A stretch of DNA of 64,000 bases from Candidatus Schekmanbacteria bacterium (GCA_016188575.1 JACPHN010000096.1:5579-69578), one strand, 5' to 3'; shown: positions 24,598 to 33,453, counted from the stretch's first letter. A program made the numbers and translations. Notes: a model not told the origin generated them from the sequence alone.

Positions 24598-26169
24598 TCA
24601 CCAATCCGTGATCTTGTAGTCCTTGAGGAACTGCCCCCAGACGTGCCGACCGGCCGCCAGGCCCGTGAAGATGGGGTCGACGATGCGCGCCGCGCCATCG
24701 ACGACGTCCAGGGGTGGGCTGAAATCGTGCATTTCGCGCTTGTGAGCGGCGATTGCGGCGGGATCCTCGTCGGTCACCCAACCCGTGTCGACGCTGTTCA
24801 TGTGGATGCCGTCGCGAACGTAGTCCAGCGCCGCGGTCCGCGTCATCATGTTGAGCGCGGCCTTGGCCATGTTGGTATGGGGGTGGCGATCGCTCTTGCA
24901 GGAGCGGTAGAACTGCCCTTCCATGGCCGAGACGTTGACGATGTGTGCGTCGCGCGTCGGGACTGCGAGCATCAACGGCTTCAATCGCGCGTTCAGGAGG
25001 TAGGGCGCGACGGCGTTGACGAGGTGCACCTCCAGAAGCTCCACGGTCGGCACGTCGGCCATGCGAAGGCGCCAGGATGACAGGGTCCGCAGGTCGACTT
25101 GCTGCTCATCCGCGTCGAGCGCACCCAGGGGAAACAGCGCCTCGCCACGCGCCTCGTCCCCGGAAACGAGGGGGATCTGGCTGAGCGCTGCCGGGGGCAA
25201 GGCGTTGTCGTTTTTGAGCACGACAGCGCCGGCGCTCGCGCTCGGGTCGAGCAGCAGCGCCGCGGGCCCGTCGAGGCGAAGCGCGGGATCGAGCTCCGCA
25301 GCGATCAGATGCTGGTAGAACCCTGGCGGCCGACGGACCGTCTGGCACGCGTTGTTGATGAGAAAATCGAGGCGCGCGTGCCGCGCCCGCAAGTGGGCGC
25401 ACAGCGCCTCGACGTTGGGAATGTGCCGCAAGTCGATGGCGTGGATCTCGAGGCGATGCGCCCAGGCCGCGAAGTCGGCTTCGGCCGCGTATCGCCGCGC
25501 CGCATCGCGCGGGAATCGGGTCGTGACGATGACGCTGCACCCCGAGCGCAGCAGCATGAGAGCGGCCTGGAAACCGATCTTGACGCGGCCGCCGGTGACC
25601 AGCGCCACGCGGCCGCGCAGGTCGCCGCGCTGGTCGCGCTTGCGGTAGTTAAAGTCGCCGCAGGTGGGGCACATCTGATCGTAGAAAAAGTGGACTACCG
25701 TAAATGGTTGCCGGCAGACGTAACAGGTGCGCGGTTCCCGGATTTCGCCGAGAGGCGGCGGCAAGGCGGCGCCCGGGGCGCTGTTGGCATCGCCGCGGCG
25801 CGGCGTCTGGAAGATGGGGTTTTCGCGCAGCTTGCGAATCCCGGTCGTCGCGACGAGAGCGCGCTCGGCCTGCCGGGCCGCCGCGGATTCCTGATGGCGG
25901 AGCGACTTGCGAAGCTTGCGCCGGGCGGCCGCGTCCGGCTTGGATGCTCGTCCCGCCGCTTCCATGAGCCGGCGCCGCAAATCGCGGTCAAGCAGTGCGA
26001 GCAGTCCGCGATCGTCGATCACCGCCTCCAGCAGCGCCGCGGCGTCGCGCGCGGACTGGGCGAGCGCTGCTGGATCCGTGCGCTGGGGAGAGCTGGCGCC
26101 GGAGGGGAGCGCGGCCGCGGCGGCAGGCGCCGTGGGCGCTCCGACGTCGGCCTCGGCTTTACAGCTCAT
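24598..26169 (-). CDS. Zinc-ribbon short-chain dehydrogenase
   Basis: 523 residues. Residues 1-140 are Ala-rich and helical. A zinc ribbon (CYVC at about 149 and CPTC at about 166) precedes the Rossmann domain. VALVTGGRVKIGF replaces the usual TGxxxGIG, LDFLINNACQTV is the NNAG equivalent, and IVNVSAMEGQFY holds the serine. In the active-site helix HPHTNMAKAALNMMTRT keeps the Lys, but the Tyr of YxxxK is Thr, so ordinary SDR chemistry is doubtful. An insertion sits between strands 4 and 5. The start overlaps the end of the beta-helix gene by 11 bases. It probably binds NAD(P); the substrate is unknown. Confidence 0.85.
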   Translation of the reverse strand: MSCKAEADVGAPTAPAAAAALPSGASSPQRTDPAALAQSARDAAALLEAVIDDRGLLALLDRDLRRRLMEAAGRASKPDAAARRKLRKSLRHQESAAARQAERALVATTGIRKLRENPIFQTPRRGDANSAPGAALPPPLGEIREPRTCYVCRQPFTVVHFFYDQMCPTCGDFNYRKRDQRGDLRGRVALVTGGRVKIGFQAALMLLRSGCSVIVTTRFPRDAARRYAAEADFAAWAHRLEIHAIDLRHIPNVEALCAHLRARHARLDFLINNACQTVRRPPGFYQHLIAAELDPALRLDGPAALLLDPSASAGAVVLKNDNALPPAALSQIPLVSGDEARGEALFPLGALDADEQQVDLRTLSSWRLRMADVPTVELLEVHLVNAVAPYLLNARLKPLMLAVPTRDAHIVNVSAMEGQFYRSCKSDRHPHTNMAKAALNMMTRTAALDYVRDGIHMNSVDTGWVTDEDPAAIAAHKREMHDFSPPLDVVDGAARIVDPIFTGLAAGRHVWGQFLKDYKITDW

Positions 26170-28357
26170 TGCCGGCTCCCCGGCAGCTTCCGCCCCACAT
26201 TACCTCTCCTGGGTTGTCGGGGGAGCCAGGGATGGGGCATGATCGCACCCGTTTCGCGCTTCCCGTCGCGCTCATCGCCATCGCCGCGAGCACCAGGCCC
26301 ACGGCAACGCCCATGCTGAGCGCTCCGCTCCCGCTTGCCAGCGGCACGGACGGCGCGTCCCCCTGCCCGACCAGAGCGATTCCGAGCGCCGGTGTGTCCG
26401 GGTCGCTGGTAGCCACCGAGAGCCCGCCGGCGCGCCGGCCCCCGCCCGTCGGCCGGAAGACGGCTTCCACCGAGCACATTTCGCCTGGCCCGAGCGCCCG
26501 GCCGGAGCAGTCGCCGCCCGTGATGGCGAAGTCGGCCGCGTCCGTGCCAGCGGTCCTGATCCCCGCGATGGCCAGCGATCCCGTCCCGTTGTTGCGGATG
26601 GTGAAGCTCTGCGGCGGCGAGGAGGAACCGGCGGCGACCACGCCATAGTCGTGCCACGCCGGCCAGAAACCAGCGTCGGGGACGCTCGTCGCGGCGCCGC
26701 GCTCGTACGCCCCGCGATCGACGCCCGCGCCCGCCGGGCGCGCACCGCCCACGAGGTCGCCCGCCGGTACCAGCCCGCCAAAGCCGCCCACGGGAAGACC
26801 GTTGTCGATCGCGGGGCTCTCCGCCTCCAGCCGGCCATCGAAATACTCGAGGTTGCCGTCGACAAAACGCGGCGATGAGCACACGTCCTGAGCGCCGAAG
26901 CCGCACTCGTTTTTCACGCCGTAGACGACGTTGTAGTCAATCCGCCCGGCCGCGTACCCTCGCGGATCCCAGATCATCGCCGCCGTATCCCCGGAACCCG
27001 GCGGAAACTCTTCGTAGCCCAACAGCGCGCTGTTCTGAATCCACACTTGCTCGGAACCGTCGCACGCAACGGTCCCATCGCAGTCGGCGCCCACGAGCAC
27101 ATCGCCGTGGCCGACCACCGTGGAATTCACGATATTCGCCACGTTAGACGGCAGCAAGCTGACCTCGATCGCCGCTCCACCTGCGCGGCAGTGGTTGAAC
27201 ACCGCGGTCGCTTCGGTGAACGGCTTGCCCGCAAAGAACCCGCAATTGCCGACGGCCAGGCTGTTGACGATCGTTGAGCTCCCCGAAATCTTGAACTGAT
27301 TGCCGGCGTTGCCGACGGCGATGCTGCGGCGAATCGTGGTCCGCGCGCCCGGCATCCGCAGGTAGAGCAAGTCGAGGCCGTCGGAGGTGTTATGGCGAAA
27401 GATGGAGTCCTCGATGATCCAGTCTCCACCCGTGGCCCCGGTTCCAACGCCGTCGCCGTAGCCGCCGAGCTCCTGCTCCCAACAATGTTCGGGGAGCGGC
27501 GGCGTATCGCCCGGCGCGTAGCTCTCGCCGCAGCCGTTCCACTCGACGATCCAGCGGGTGAAGCGCAGGGTGCCGCTGTTGGAATCGTCGTCTTCGGGAA
27601 GGTCTCCGTCCCAGCCCGACCAGCCGTTGGCCGCGATCCGGACGTCCTCGACCGTCCAGTCGGAGATGCGCCCGGCCTGGATTCCGCCGGCGGCCAGGCC
27701 ATGAATGTCGAGATTGCGCAGCGTGACGTTCGCGGAGTCCGAGGCATAGATGCCGAGCGGTGCCCAGGTCCCGTAGGGCGCCTCGTCGCGCCGGCAGCGC
27801 ACGGAAGGGTCGCAGCCGGTGCTCGGGTCCGGGCAAAAGGACTCGATGCAGGCGGAGTGATCGGTGAGCTCGAGGCATTCGATCGCCGCGTTGGACGTGC
27901 CCTGGAGAGTCAGGAGCTGCCAGGGCCGTTCCGTTCCCCACAGCTCGGGAGCGGCCGCGCAGCCACTGTCCCAGCCGGCCCCGAGGATGCGGGTGGGGTT
28001 CTCGGCGGCGGTACCGGACGGCAACGGCGGAAGATGACAGCCGAAAGCGCCGCCCGCGTCGCACCAGCCCGTATTGGGCGCGCCGAATCCCAGCATGAAG
28101 GCGCCCGGGCCGATAACCAGGGTGTCACTGCCCTGAATCTTCCAGGCGCCGTCGGCGTCGAGCGCCCAGAAGGGGTGCGCCCACGCACACGGCTGGTTCT
28201 GGCCGCTGCCCGGGTATGCAGCGTCGCTCAGCCCGGTGCATTGCGCGTCCGTGCCGCCGTCGGTGCGCACGTAGTAGGTGGCAGCGATGGCCGCGGGAGT
28301 AGGCGGAGCAAGCAGAGCAAGAAGGCAAATCGCTGTCAGCAAGAACGTGCGAACCAT
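26159..28357 (-). CDS. Secreted beta-helix protein with C-terminal anchor
   Basis: 732 residues with a signal peptide (MVRTFLLTAICLLALLAPP). Residues 27-540 read as a right-handed parallel beta-helix (pectate-lyase-like): LRNLDIHGLAAGGIQAGRIS, WIIEDSIFRHNTSDGLDLLY, TTIRRSIAVGNAGNQFKISG, AIDNGLPVGG. Residues about 560-665 are an ASH/choice-of-anchor-D-like Ig domain (FTIRNNGTGSLAIAGI, DFAITGGDCSGRALGPGEMC). A glycine-rich linker, one hydrophobic helix (MGVAVGLVLAAMAM) and an Arg-containing tail end the protein like a C-terminal sorting tag. It is likely a surface protein that binds or cuts polysaccharide. Confidence 0.82.
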   Translation of the reverse strand: MVRTFLLTAICLLALLAPPTPAAIAATYYVRTDGGTDAQCTGLSDAAYPGSGQNQPCAWAHPFWALDADGAWKIQGSDTLVIGPGAFMLGFGAPNTGWCDAGGAFGCHLPPLPSGTAAENPTRILGAGWDSGCAAAPELWGTERPWQLLTLQGTSNAAIECLELTDHSACIESFCPDPSTGCDPSVRCRRDEAPYGTWAPLGIYASDSANVTLRNLDIHGLAAGGIQAGRISDWTVEDVRIAANGWSGWDGDLPEDDDSNSGTLRFTRWIVEWNGCGESYAPGDTPPLPEHCWEQELGGYGDGVGTGATGGDWIIEDSIFRHNTSDGLDLLYLRMPGARTTIRRSIAVGNAGNQFKISGSSTIVNSLAVGNCGFFAGKPFTEATAVFNHCRAGGAAIEVSLLPSNVANIVNSTVVGHGDVLVGADCDGTVACDGSEQVWIQNSALLGYEEFPPGSGDTAAMIWDPRGYAAGRIDYNVVYGVKNECGFGAQDVCSSPRFVDGNLEYFDGRLEAESPAIDNGLPVGGFGGLVPAGDLVGGARPAGAGVDRGAYERGAATSVPDAGFWPAWHDYGVVAAGSSSPPQSFTIRNNGTGSLAIAGIRTAGTDAADFAITGGDCSGRALGPGEMCSVEAVFRPTGGGRRAGGLSVATSDPDTPALGIALVGQGDAPSVPLASGSGALSMGVAVGLVLAAMAMSATGSAKRVRSCPIPGSPDNPGEVMWGGSCRGAGNEL

Positions 28358-28414
28358 GACAACCTCACGGATGGCGAGCGGGCCGCGGTGGTGAACGGGA
28401 GCGCCGCGATCGGG

Positions 28415-29167
28415 TCAAGACCGAGCGTAGCGCGCCGCGGGCGCGAACGGAAAGAGGGTAGTGACGATGATGTCCTTGCCGTGCTCCAGTGCCTCCTTGA
28501 GTTGCTTCGAGGTCTGGTCGATGGGCTGGACCACGCCGAGGGTTTTCTCGAACTGCCGGACCGTGCGCTGGAGCTGGCGGTCGAGGACGCGCCGATCGGT
28601 CATGACGATGACGGAGTCGAAGACGCGCCGGTCCGTGTCGTCGTGCAGGACCGCGAGGCGGTGGGCGAGCCAGGCGATGCAGTTCGGCTTGCCGCTGCCC
28701 GCGCTGCGCTGGACGAGGTAGCGCTGACCGACCCCCTGGTCGCGGGCGTCGGTCACGAGCCTGCGCACGGCGTCAAGCTGCTGGTAGCGCGGGAAGATCA
28801 GCAGACGCCGGCCGGTCTTCTTCCCCTTGTCGTCGAGCTCGTCGACCACATGCAGGAAATGCTGGACGAGATCGAGGACGCTTTCCCGGGCCCAGAGGCG
28901 CTCCCAGTGGTATGCCGTCGAGAAGCCGCGCCACGTGGGCGGATTGCCGGCGCCGCCGTCGCACCCCTGGTTGAAGGGGAGGAAGCGCGTGTGGCGGCCC
29001 TGGGGGTGCGTCGTCACGAACACGAGCTCCGGATCGACGGCGAAGTGGGCAACGCAGAGGCCGAACGCGAACAATGGCTCGCGAGGATCCCGGTGGCTCC
29101 TGTACTGGCGCACCGCGTCCTCGATGACCTGCTCGAAGGCCTTCTCGGTGGTGTTCGGCGTGCTTAC
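28415..29167 (-). pseudogene. Type I restriction subunit R remnant (hsdR)
   Basis: About 250 codons of a protein that is normally near 1000. The start TPNTTEKAFEQVIEDA is an HsdR N-terminus but is joined directly to VRQYRSHRDPREPLFAFG, so about 150 residues including the PD-(D/E)xK nuclease motif are missing. HFAVDPELVFVTTHPQG and FLPFNQG follow as in intact HsdR. The Walker A region reads SAGSGKPNCIAW instead of GSGKSNSIAW. The frame stops in the motor domain (DIIVTTLFPF). The start codon also seems lost: the expected GTGA overlap with the HEPN stop now reads GTAA. Restriction activity must be gone. Confidence 0.85.
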
Positions 29168-29511
29168 GGCGTCACCTCGCTCAGGATTGCCTCGAGAGCT
29201 TCGATGACCGGCGGCAGGTCGGTGGTAATCGTGTCCCACACGATGTCGAGATCCACGACATCATAGCCGTGGATCAGGCGGTCTCGCATGCCCACCACCG
29301 CCGCCCACGGAATGGAGCAGTGCCTCTGTTGCGTCTTCGGCGAGACGCGTCTGGCGCCTTCGCCGACGATCTCTAGCGGGCGCACGAGCGCGAGCTGGCG
29401 CAGGCGGTCGGTGGCCAGCTCCTCTCGGCCGGCGGCGCCGAGCAGCGCCACGGCCTCCCTGGCGTGATCCAGCATGTCCCCGAGGCTCACCCGATCGTCA
29501 CGCTTGCTCAT
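29164..29511 (-). CDS. HEPN-domain toxin of an MNT/HEPN pair
   Basis: 115 residues, a small helical HEPN (DUF86) protein. RDRLIHGYDVVDLDIVW holds the Rx4H motif of HEPN RNases. It overlaps the nucleotidyltransferase gene by 14 bases, which is the standard antitoxin-then-toxin order. In characterised pairs the MNT partner adds AMP to a HEPN tyrosine to silence it; the tyrosine of the HGY triplet is a good candidate. It sits inside the decayed restriction locus, where such a module may resist loss by addiction. Confidence 0.88.
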   Translation of the reverse strand: MSKRDDRVSLGDMLDHAREAVALLGAAGREELATDRLRQLALVRPLEIVGEGARRVSPKTQQRHCSIPWAAVVGMRDRLIHGYDVVDLDIVWDTITTDLPPVIEALEAILSEVTP

Positions 29512-29794
29512 AGTAGACCTCGCGGGCGGTGAGCACCTCGTCGCGAAACCCCGGGTGCAGCCCGGCCTCGGTGTGGATCTCGACGCGCCGCCGGAGAAGG
29601 CGTCCTAGCTCGATCTCCATGGCCGAGAGCGCGATGAGCCCCACGCGCGCGCCGGCCTCGAAACTGACCAACACGTCCACGTCGCTTTCGGGTCCGAAGT
29701 CGTCGCGCAGCACCGAGCCGAAAAACGACAGCCTGCGGATCCGGTGGCGGCGAGCGAACGCCGCCAGCTTCTCCCGGTCGATCGCGATCTTCAT
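29498..29794 (-). CDS. Minimal nucleotidyltransferase antitoxin (MNT)
   Basis: 98 residues. SFFGSVLRDDFGPESDVDVLVSF carries the GSx10DxD signature of pol-beta-type minimal nucleotidyltransferases. It is followed by a HEPN gene overlapping by 14 bases. It should neutralise that toxin by nucleotidyl transfer. The start lies in an ATGA overlap with the small fused frame at 29791-29931. All visible active-site residues are intact. Confidence 0.9.
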   Translation of the reverse strand: MKIAIDREKLAAFARRHRIRRLSFFGSVLRDDFGPESDVDVLVSFEAGARVGLIALSAMEIELGRLLRRRVEIHTEAGLHPGFRDEVLTAREVYYEQA

Positions 29795-29931
29795 GGCGCC
29801 TCGTTGCGCACGTCGATCTTGCCCGTGACCGCGGCGGTGATCAGCGCCTGGCGGTGCTCGCGGTGCAGGGCGATAAGGAGCGTGTCCTCGACGGACTGCT
29901 CGAAGCTTCGCTCGGAAAGCTCAGGGGTCAT
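29791..29931 (-). pseudogene. 46-codon fusion of hsdR start and hsdS end
   Basis: A complete small frame (ATG at 29931) encodes MTPELSERSFEQSVEDTLL, a typical HsdR N-terminus, followed directly by HREHRQALITAAVTGKIDVR, which nearly repeats the C-terminus of the local HsdS (LREHREALVTAAVTGEIDVR). A deletion has joined the first 19 codons of one subunit to the last 27 of another. Both ends still overlap their neighbours as ATGA, so it is translatable. It is probably debris, not a functional peptide. Confidence 0.8.
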
Positions 29932-30161
29932 GGTGTCACGTTCACCTCGGCACAAGGCACCGGCATTTCCAAATTGAATTGACGCAAGGTCATCGCATCG
30001 CCGGTTTTCTTGGAGGCATCGAGGATCTCCACGCCGACGATATGGCCATTCCGGTCGTAGTCGATGATGATCCCCTCGGAGACCTCTTCACTGCTCTCGA
30101 TTTCCCGGTGGGTCAGTTCGAGGTAGATGGCGTCCGCGACAGCATCGATCCTGACTAGCAT
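29928..30161 (-). CDS. DUF2283-family small protein
   Basis: 77 residues: MLVRIDAVADAIYLELTHRE, then an EVSEGIIIDYDRNGHIVGVE LDASKK segment, the pattern of DUF2283 proteins (D-x-A-x-D-x-x-Y/L near the start, then DYD..G.ivGiEil). The function of the family is not established. It is often paired with a DUF4258 gene, as here, in a toxin-antitoxin-like arrangement. It overlaps both neighbours. Confidence 0.88.
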   Translation of the reverse strand: MLVRIDAVADAIYLELTHREIESSEEVSEGIIIDYDRNGHIVGVEILDASKKTGDAMTLRQFNLEMPVPCAEVNVTP

Positions 30162-30382
30162 GGCTTGCTCCTGTCGAAATAGGCCGTGATCACATATTGA
30201 TGGTCCGAGCTACGTGTAACGACTCTCAGCATCTGGCGCCGTTCTGAGAAACGCCTCAGGAACGAACATTTGTCGTCATGGTGTTCGATCTCGTCATGCT
30301 GGTCCAGGGTAAGCTCTACCCACTCCTTCAGTATACCCCGCCGTCCCATCTGAAAGAGGGCGTGGGGGTCGTAGCTGATCAT
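30155..30382 (-). CDS. DUF4258-family small protein, toxin-like
   Basis: 75 residues. The start at 30382 is supported by AGGA upstream and an ATGA-type overlap with hsdS. MISYDPHALFQMGRRGILKE then LRVVTRSSDHQYVITAYFDR matches DUF4258 (an S/Y-x-H-A-x-x-R-M-x-x-R-G-I start and a VVT...I.TvY end). This family is RelE-like in layout and is usually followed by a DUF2283 gene. The pair may be a toxin-antitoxin unit; that is inference from arrangement. Confidence 0.85.
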   Translation of the reverse strand: MISYDPHALFQMGRRGILKEWVELTLDQHDEIEHHDDKCSFLRRFSERRQMLRVVTRSSDHQYVITAYFDRSKPC

Positions 30383-31089
30383 GCGGCTTCCTCTCTGACA
30401 TCTATCTCCCCGGTCACCGCGGCGGTCACGAGCGCCTCGCGGTGCTCGCGCAGAAGCGCGATGTGCTGCTCGATCTTCGCGACCAGCGCGTCGATGCGGG
30501 CGGTCTCGCGGTCGAGGAAGGCGGCGATGACGCGCTGCTCGACGACGTCCGGATACGGCAGCCACATGTTGCCGATGAAGTCCCAGTTCGCTCTCGGCAT
30601 CTTCGTGCCGAAGGTCGACCCGTGCACCGTCTCGATGAAGCCTCGCGACAGCATGACGTACAAGGCGAATCGCGGAACGAGCAGCCTTGGCCGCAGGACC
30701 AGCAGCTCGCTCGTGCATCGGCCACGTTCGGTCGGAGCAATTGCTTTTGCGAGGTACGGGCGAAGCTTCGAGAACAGCAGGTCGCCTGCCTGGAACACGA
30801 TGCCGCCGTCGCCCTCGGCCTCGCCGTCCACACTCGCGCCCGAGCCAAGGCGTCCCATCCACGACTCGATGTTCTCGAGCCCGAGGAACGGCAGGTCCAA
30901 CGCGGGACCGATGGCCGGCTCAACAACCAGCGTGCCGAGGTACTTCAGCCGCCGGACCAGCCATTCCGCCGGCACCTGCCCCAGCCACTCGATCCCGGAG
31001 TCCCGATAGGTCGGGTACGGTCGCCAGCCCCGGTCGGCTACCGGCTTGCGCCTGAGCGCCACGCGCGCGATCTGGGCCGCCTCGCTCAC
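30379..31089 (-). CDS. hsdS: Half-length type I specificity subunit (HsdS)
   Basis: 236 residues from the GTG at 31089, preceded by AGGAGGG and in a GTGA overlap with the gene upstream. HsdS proteins usually have about 400-450 residues and two target-recognition domains; only one is present. YPTYRDSGIEWLGQVPAEW opens the domain, GDLLFSKLRPYLAKAI lies in its middle, and LPYPDVVEQRVIAAFLDRET starts the coiled-coil spacer that ends in LREHREALVTAAVTGEIDVR. It is either an internal deletion or a half-S subunit that could pair as a homodimer. With hsdM and hsdR broken it has no partner here. Confidence 0.85.
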   Translation of the reverse strand: MSEAAQIARVALRRKPVADRGWRPYPTYRDSGIEWLGQVPAEWLVRRLKYLGTLVVEPAIGPALDLPFLGLENIESWMGRLGSGASVDGEAEGDGGIVFQAGDLLFSKLRPYLAKAIAPTERGRCTSELLVLRPRLLVPRFALYVMLSRGFIETVHGSTFGTKMPRANWDFIGNMWLPYPDVVEQRVIAAFLDRETARIDALVAKIEQHIALLREHREALVTAAVTGEIDVREEAA

Positions 31090-32561
31090 TCCGTACCCTC
31101 CTTCGCCGCCAGGCGCTCGCGCGACCGCTCGATCGCCGCGTGCAGCCTCCGGCCCAACTCCTCGCGTGGGGGCAGCACGGTCAGGTACTCGGCCACGTGG
31201 ATGCCGGCCTCGTCGAGCTCGAGGAGCTCGATCTGCTCCCTCTTCTTCCCCGTGCACAGGATGATGCCGAGCGGCGGGTCCTCTCCCGGTTCCCGCACGT
31301 GACAATCGAGCCAGCGCAGGTACAGCTCCATCTGGCCCTTGTACTCGGGCTTGAAGGCCCCGACCTTCAGGTCGATGGCGACGAGCCGCCGGAGCTTGCG
31401 GTTGTAGAAGACGAGGTCGATGTAGAAGTCGTCGTCATCAACCTGGAGCCGCATCTGGCGCGCGACGAAGCAGAAGCCCGTCCCGAGCTCGAGGACGAAC
31501 GCCTCCATCTCGCGCAGGATGGCGTCCTCCAGGTCCTTCTCGATCTACCGGTCCCGCAGGCCCAGGAAGTCGAGCACGTAGGGGTCCTTGAGCACGAGGT
31601 CCGTGGTCATCGCATCTTTCTCGCGCTGCGCCGCGATCTGAGCCTCGACGACTGCTTCCGGCCTGCGAGATAGCGCCGTCCGCTCGTAGAGCATCGGGTC
31701 GATCTGCTGCCGGAGCTGGCGCACGCTCCAGCGCTGGACGCGGCACATCTCGGCGTAGAAGTCGCGCTGGAGCGGCTCATTCAGGTAGATCACCGCAAGG
31801 AAGTGGCTCCAGGACAATTGTCTCATCAGCGATGAGACAATCGCTTCATCGGGGAAGACCTCGGCCCCCAGGTTCCAGTCCCGGATCCGCTCCTTGGCGA
31901 TCGTGAGCATCCCGCCCGTCCCGCAGCAAGGGTCGTAGACCCTGCGGACGACGTGCGGACGTTCCAGGGCGGCGCGATCGCGGCCGAGCATGAGATCCAC
32001 CATCAGGCGGATGACCTCGCGCGGTGTGAAGTGCTCGCCGGGGTTCTCGTCGAGCGCCTCGTTGAGCTTGCGGATGAGCTCCTCGAAGATTGTGCCCATC
32101 TCGTGGTTGGGCACCTGGTCCGGGTGCAAATCGATGTCGCGGAAGCGCTGCACGACCAGGAAGAGGAGCCCTGCGCCGTCGAGCTTCTCGATCGTGTTGT
32201 TGAAGTCAAACCGCTCGAGCACCTCGCGCATGTTCGGCGAGAAGCCCGCGAGGTAGTTGCGGAGGTTCGCGGCGAGGTGAGGCGCGTCGCCGAGCAGAGG
32301 GTCGAAGTCGTAGAGCGCGGTGTTGTAGAAGGCGTAGCCCGACGCCTTGCGGAGCTGCGGCTCGCGGTTCTGGAGGCCCATCGCCTGGAGCTTGGCGTTC
32401 CCCTCGCGCACCTTGGCGCGCGTCGGCTCGAGGACGCAATCGATGCGGCGGAGCACCGTAAACGGCAGAATGACGTCCTGGTACTTGCCGCGCTTGAAGT
32501 GGTCGCGGATGAGGTCGGCGACCGACTAGATGAAGGTGACCCTGGCAGCGAAGTTTCCCAT
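31086..32561 (-). pseudogene. hsdM::DUF1016 nuclease fusion with two amber codons
   Basis: One frame from the ATG at 32561 to 31086 is broken by two TAG codons. The first (32526-32528) replaces the Trp in FIWSVADLIRDHFKRGKYQD, twelfth codon of an HsdM. HsdM sequence continues to VYDPCCGTGGMLTIAKERI, the SAM-binding motif, but stops before the NPPF motif. It is then joined to DUF1016/YhcG nuclease sequence (LSWSHFLAVIYLNEPLQRDF, MTTDLVLKDPYVLDFLGLRD). The second TAG (31545-31547) interrupts that part where Tyr is expected. The PD-(D/E)xK domain (DFYIDLVFYNRKLRRLVAID) follows in the same frame. A deletion plus two nonsense mutations mark decay. Confidence 0.87.
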
Positions 32562-33033
32562 AGGCGCCTCGTCTCAGCTCCTCACCACGAGGATCGCGTT
32601 GCGCGGGTGGCCACCTCCCCGAATCATTTCCCGCCTGGCTTCCGTGGCCGCCTTTCCGGCCGTGTTTGCCGTCGCGGTGCTCTTGATACCACGGGGCCGA
32701 TGCGGATGTCCACCCCATGGATGCGGTCCCATGCCGCTCCATGCGGAACCAGGCCGGACGAGCTCGTGATGCGCTTTCCGTACAGCTTGCAGCCAAGCCG
32801 GCGGTGGGAAAAACGGTTCCACCGAAGAGAAGCGAGGTTCCATGCCCCTGGTCGTTCCCGCATCGGCCGCACCGCGGCGGGGTCCGTGCGGTGCCATCTT
32901 TCGGCGCCGGGCCCGGCGCGTGGTTGGCACACGGTTCGCAAGACCACGGGTCGTCGCTACGGCCGGCAAGCGTCCGCGCCTGCCGCGGCTCAACTACGGT
33001 GCGTTACCGCTACCATCAACGAGGAGAGACACC
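32562..33033. other. Gene-free stretch containing a half copy of the repeat
   Basis: About 470 bases between the divergent hsdM relic and the NTF2-like gene. No convincing gene is present. It holds one half copy of the dispersed repeat at 32764-32808. Confidence 0.5.
32764..32808. repeat. Dispersed repeat, right-arm copy
   Basis: CGTGATGCGCTTTCCGTACA then GCTTGCAGCC and GGCGGTGG, matching the right arm seen at 44361-44405 and more loosely at 2361-2405. The core and left arm are absent. Confidence 0.6.
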
Positions 33034-33453
33034 ATGGCGAATCCCGACACGGCTCACCGCGAGATGACCGACGCGTGGAACCGACGAGACTTCAACAAGT
33101 TTCGCGCCCTGCTTCACCCCGACTATACCTACACCGGCGGGGACGGCCAGGAGCAGCGGGGACCGGAAGCCGGTCTCGCCGTTGCCCAGATGTTCGCGAA
33201 CGCGTTCCCCGATGGGCGGATCGAGATCCGCCGCGGCTATGTCCAGGGGGACGTGGCGATTTGCGAGTTCCGTGCCACCGGCACCTTTGACGGCGAGCTC
33301 ATGGGCATCGCGCCCACTGGCAAGCATGTCGAAATTAACGTCTGCAACGTCCTCGAGCTGCGCGACGGAAAAATCTATCGCGAGCGCGAGTACATGGATA
33401 TGCTCACCATGTTCGAACAGCTCGGCGTGCTGGCGCGTCCGGGCGGCGAATAA
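33034..33453 (+). CDS. SnoaL/NTF2-like protein
   Basis: 139 residues from the ATG at 33034 with GAGGAGAG upstream. The fold is a cone-like alpha+beta barrel of the SnoaL-like polyketide cyclase group: MTDAWNRRDFNKFRALLHPD YTYTG, VAQMFANAFPDGRIEIRRGY, CEFRATGTFDGELMGIAPTG KHVEINVCNVLELRDGKI, EREYMDMLTMFEQLGVL. Such proteins bind small hydrophobic molecules; some are isomerases or cyclases, many are unassigned. It is alone between two repeat-bearing gaps, 270 bases before the radical SAM cluster, so membership of that cluster is possible but unproven. Confidence 0.85.
   Translation: MANPDTAHREMTDAWNRRDFNKFRALLHPDYTYTGGDGQEQRGPEAGLAVAQMFANAFPDGRIEIRRGYVQGDVAICEFRATGTFDGELMGIAPTGKHVEINVCNVLELRDGKIYREREYMDMLTMFEQLGVLARPGGE

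Noticed and set aside
31086-32561. Pyrrolysine or other recoding of TAG in the hsdM relic
   Set aside because: The same locus has deletions and a lost start codon, so nonsense decay explains the two TAG codons without recoding.
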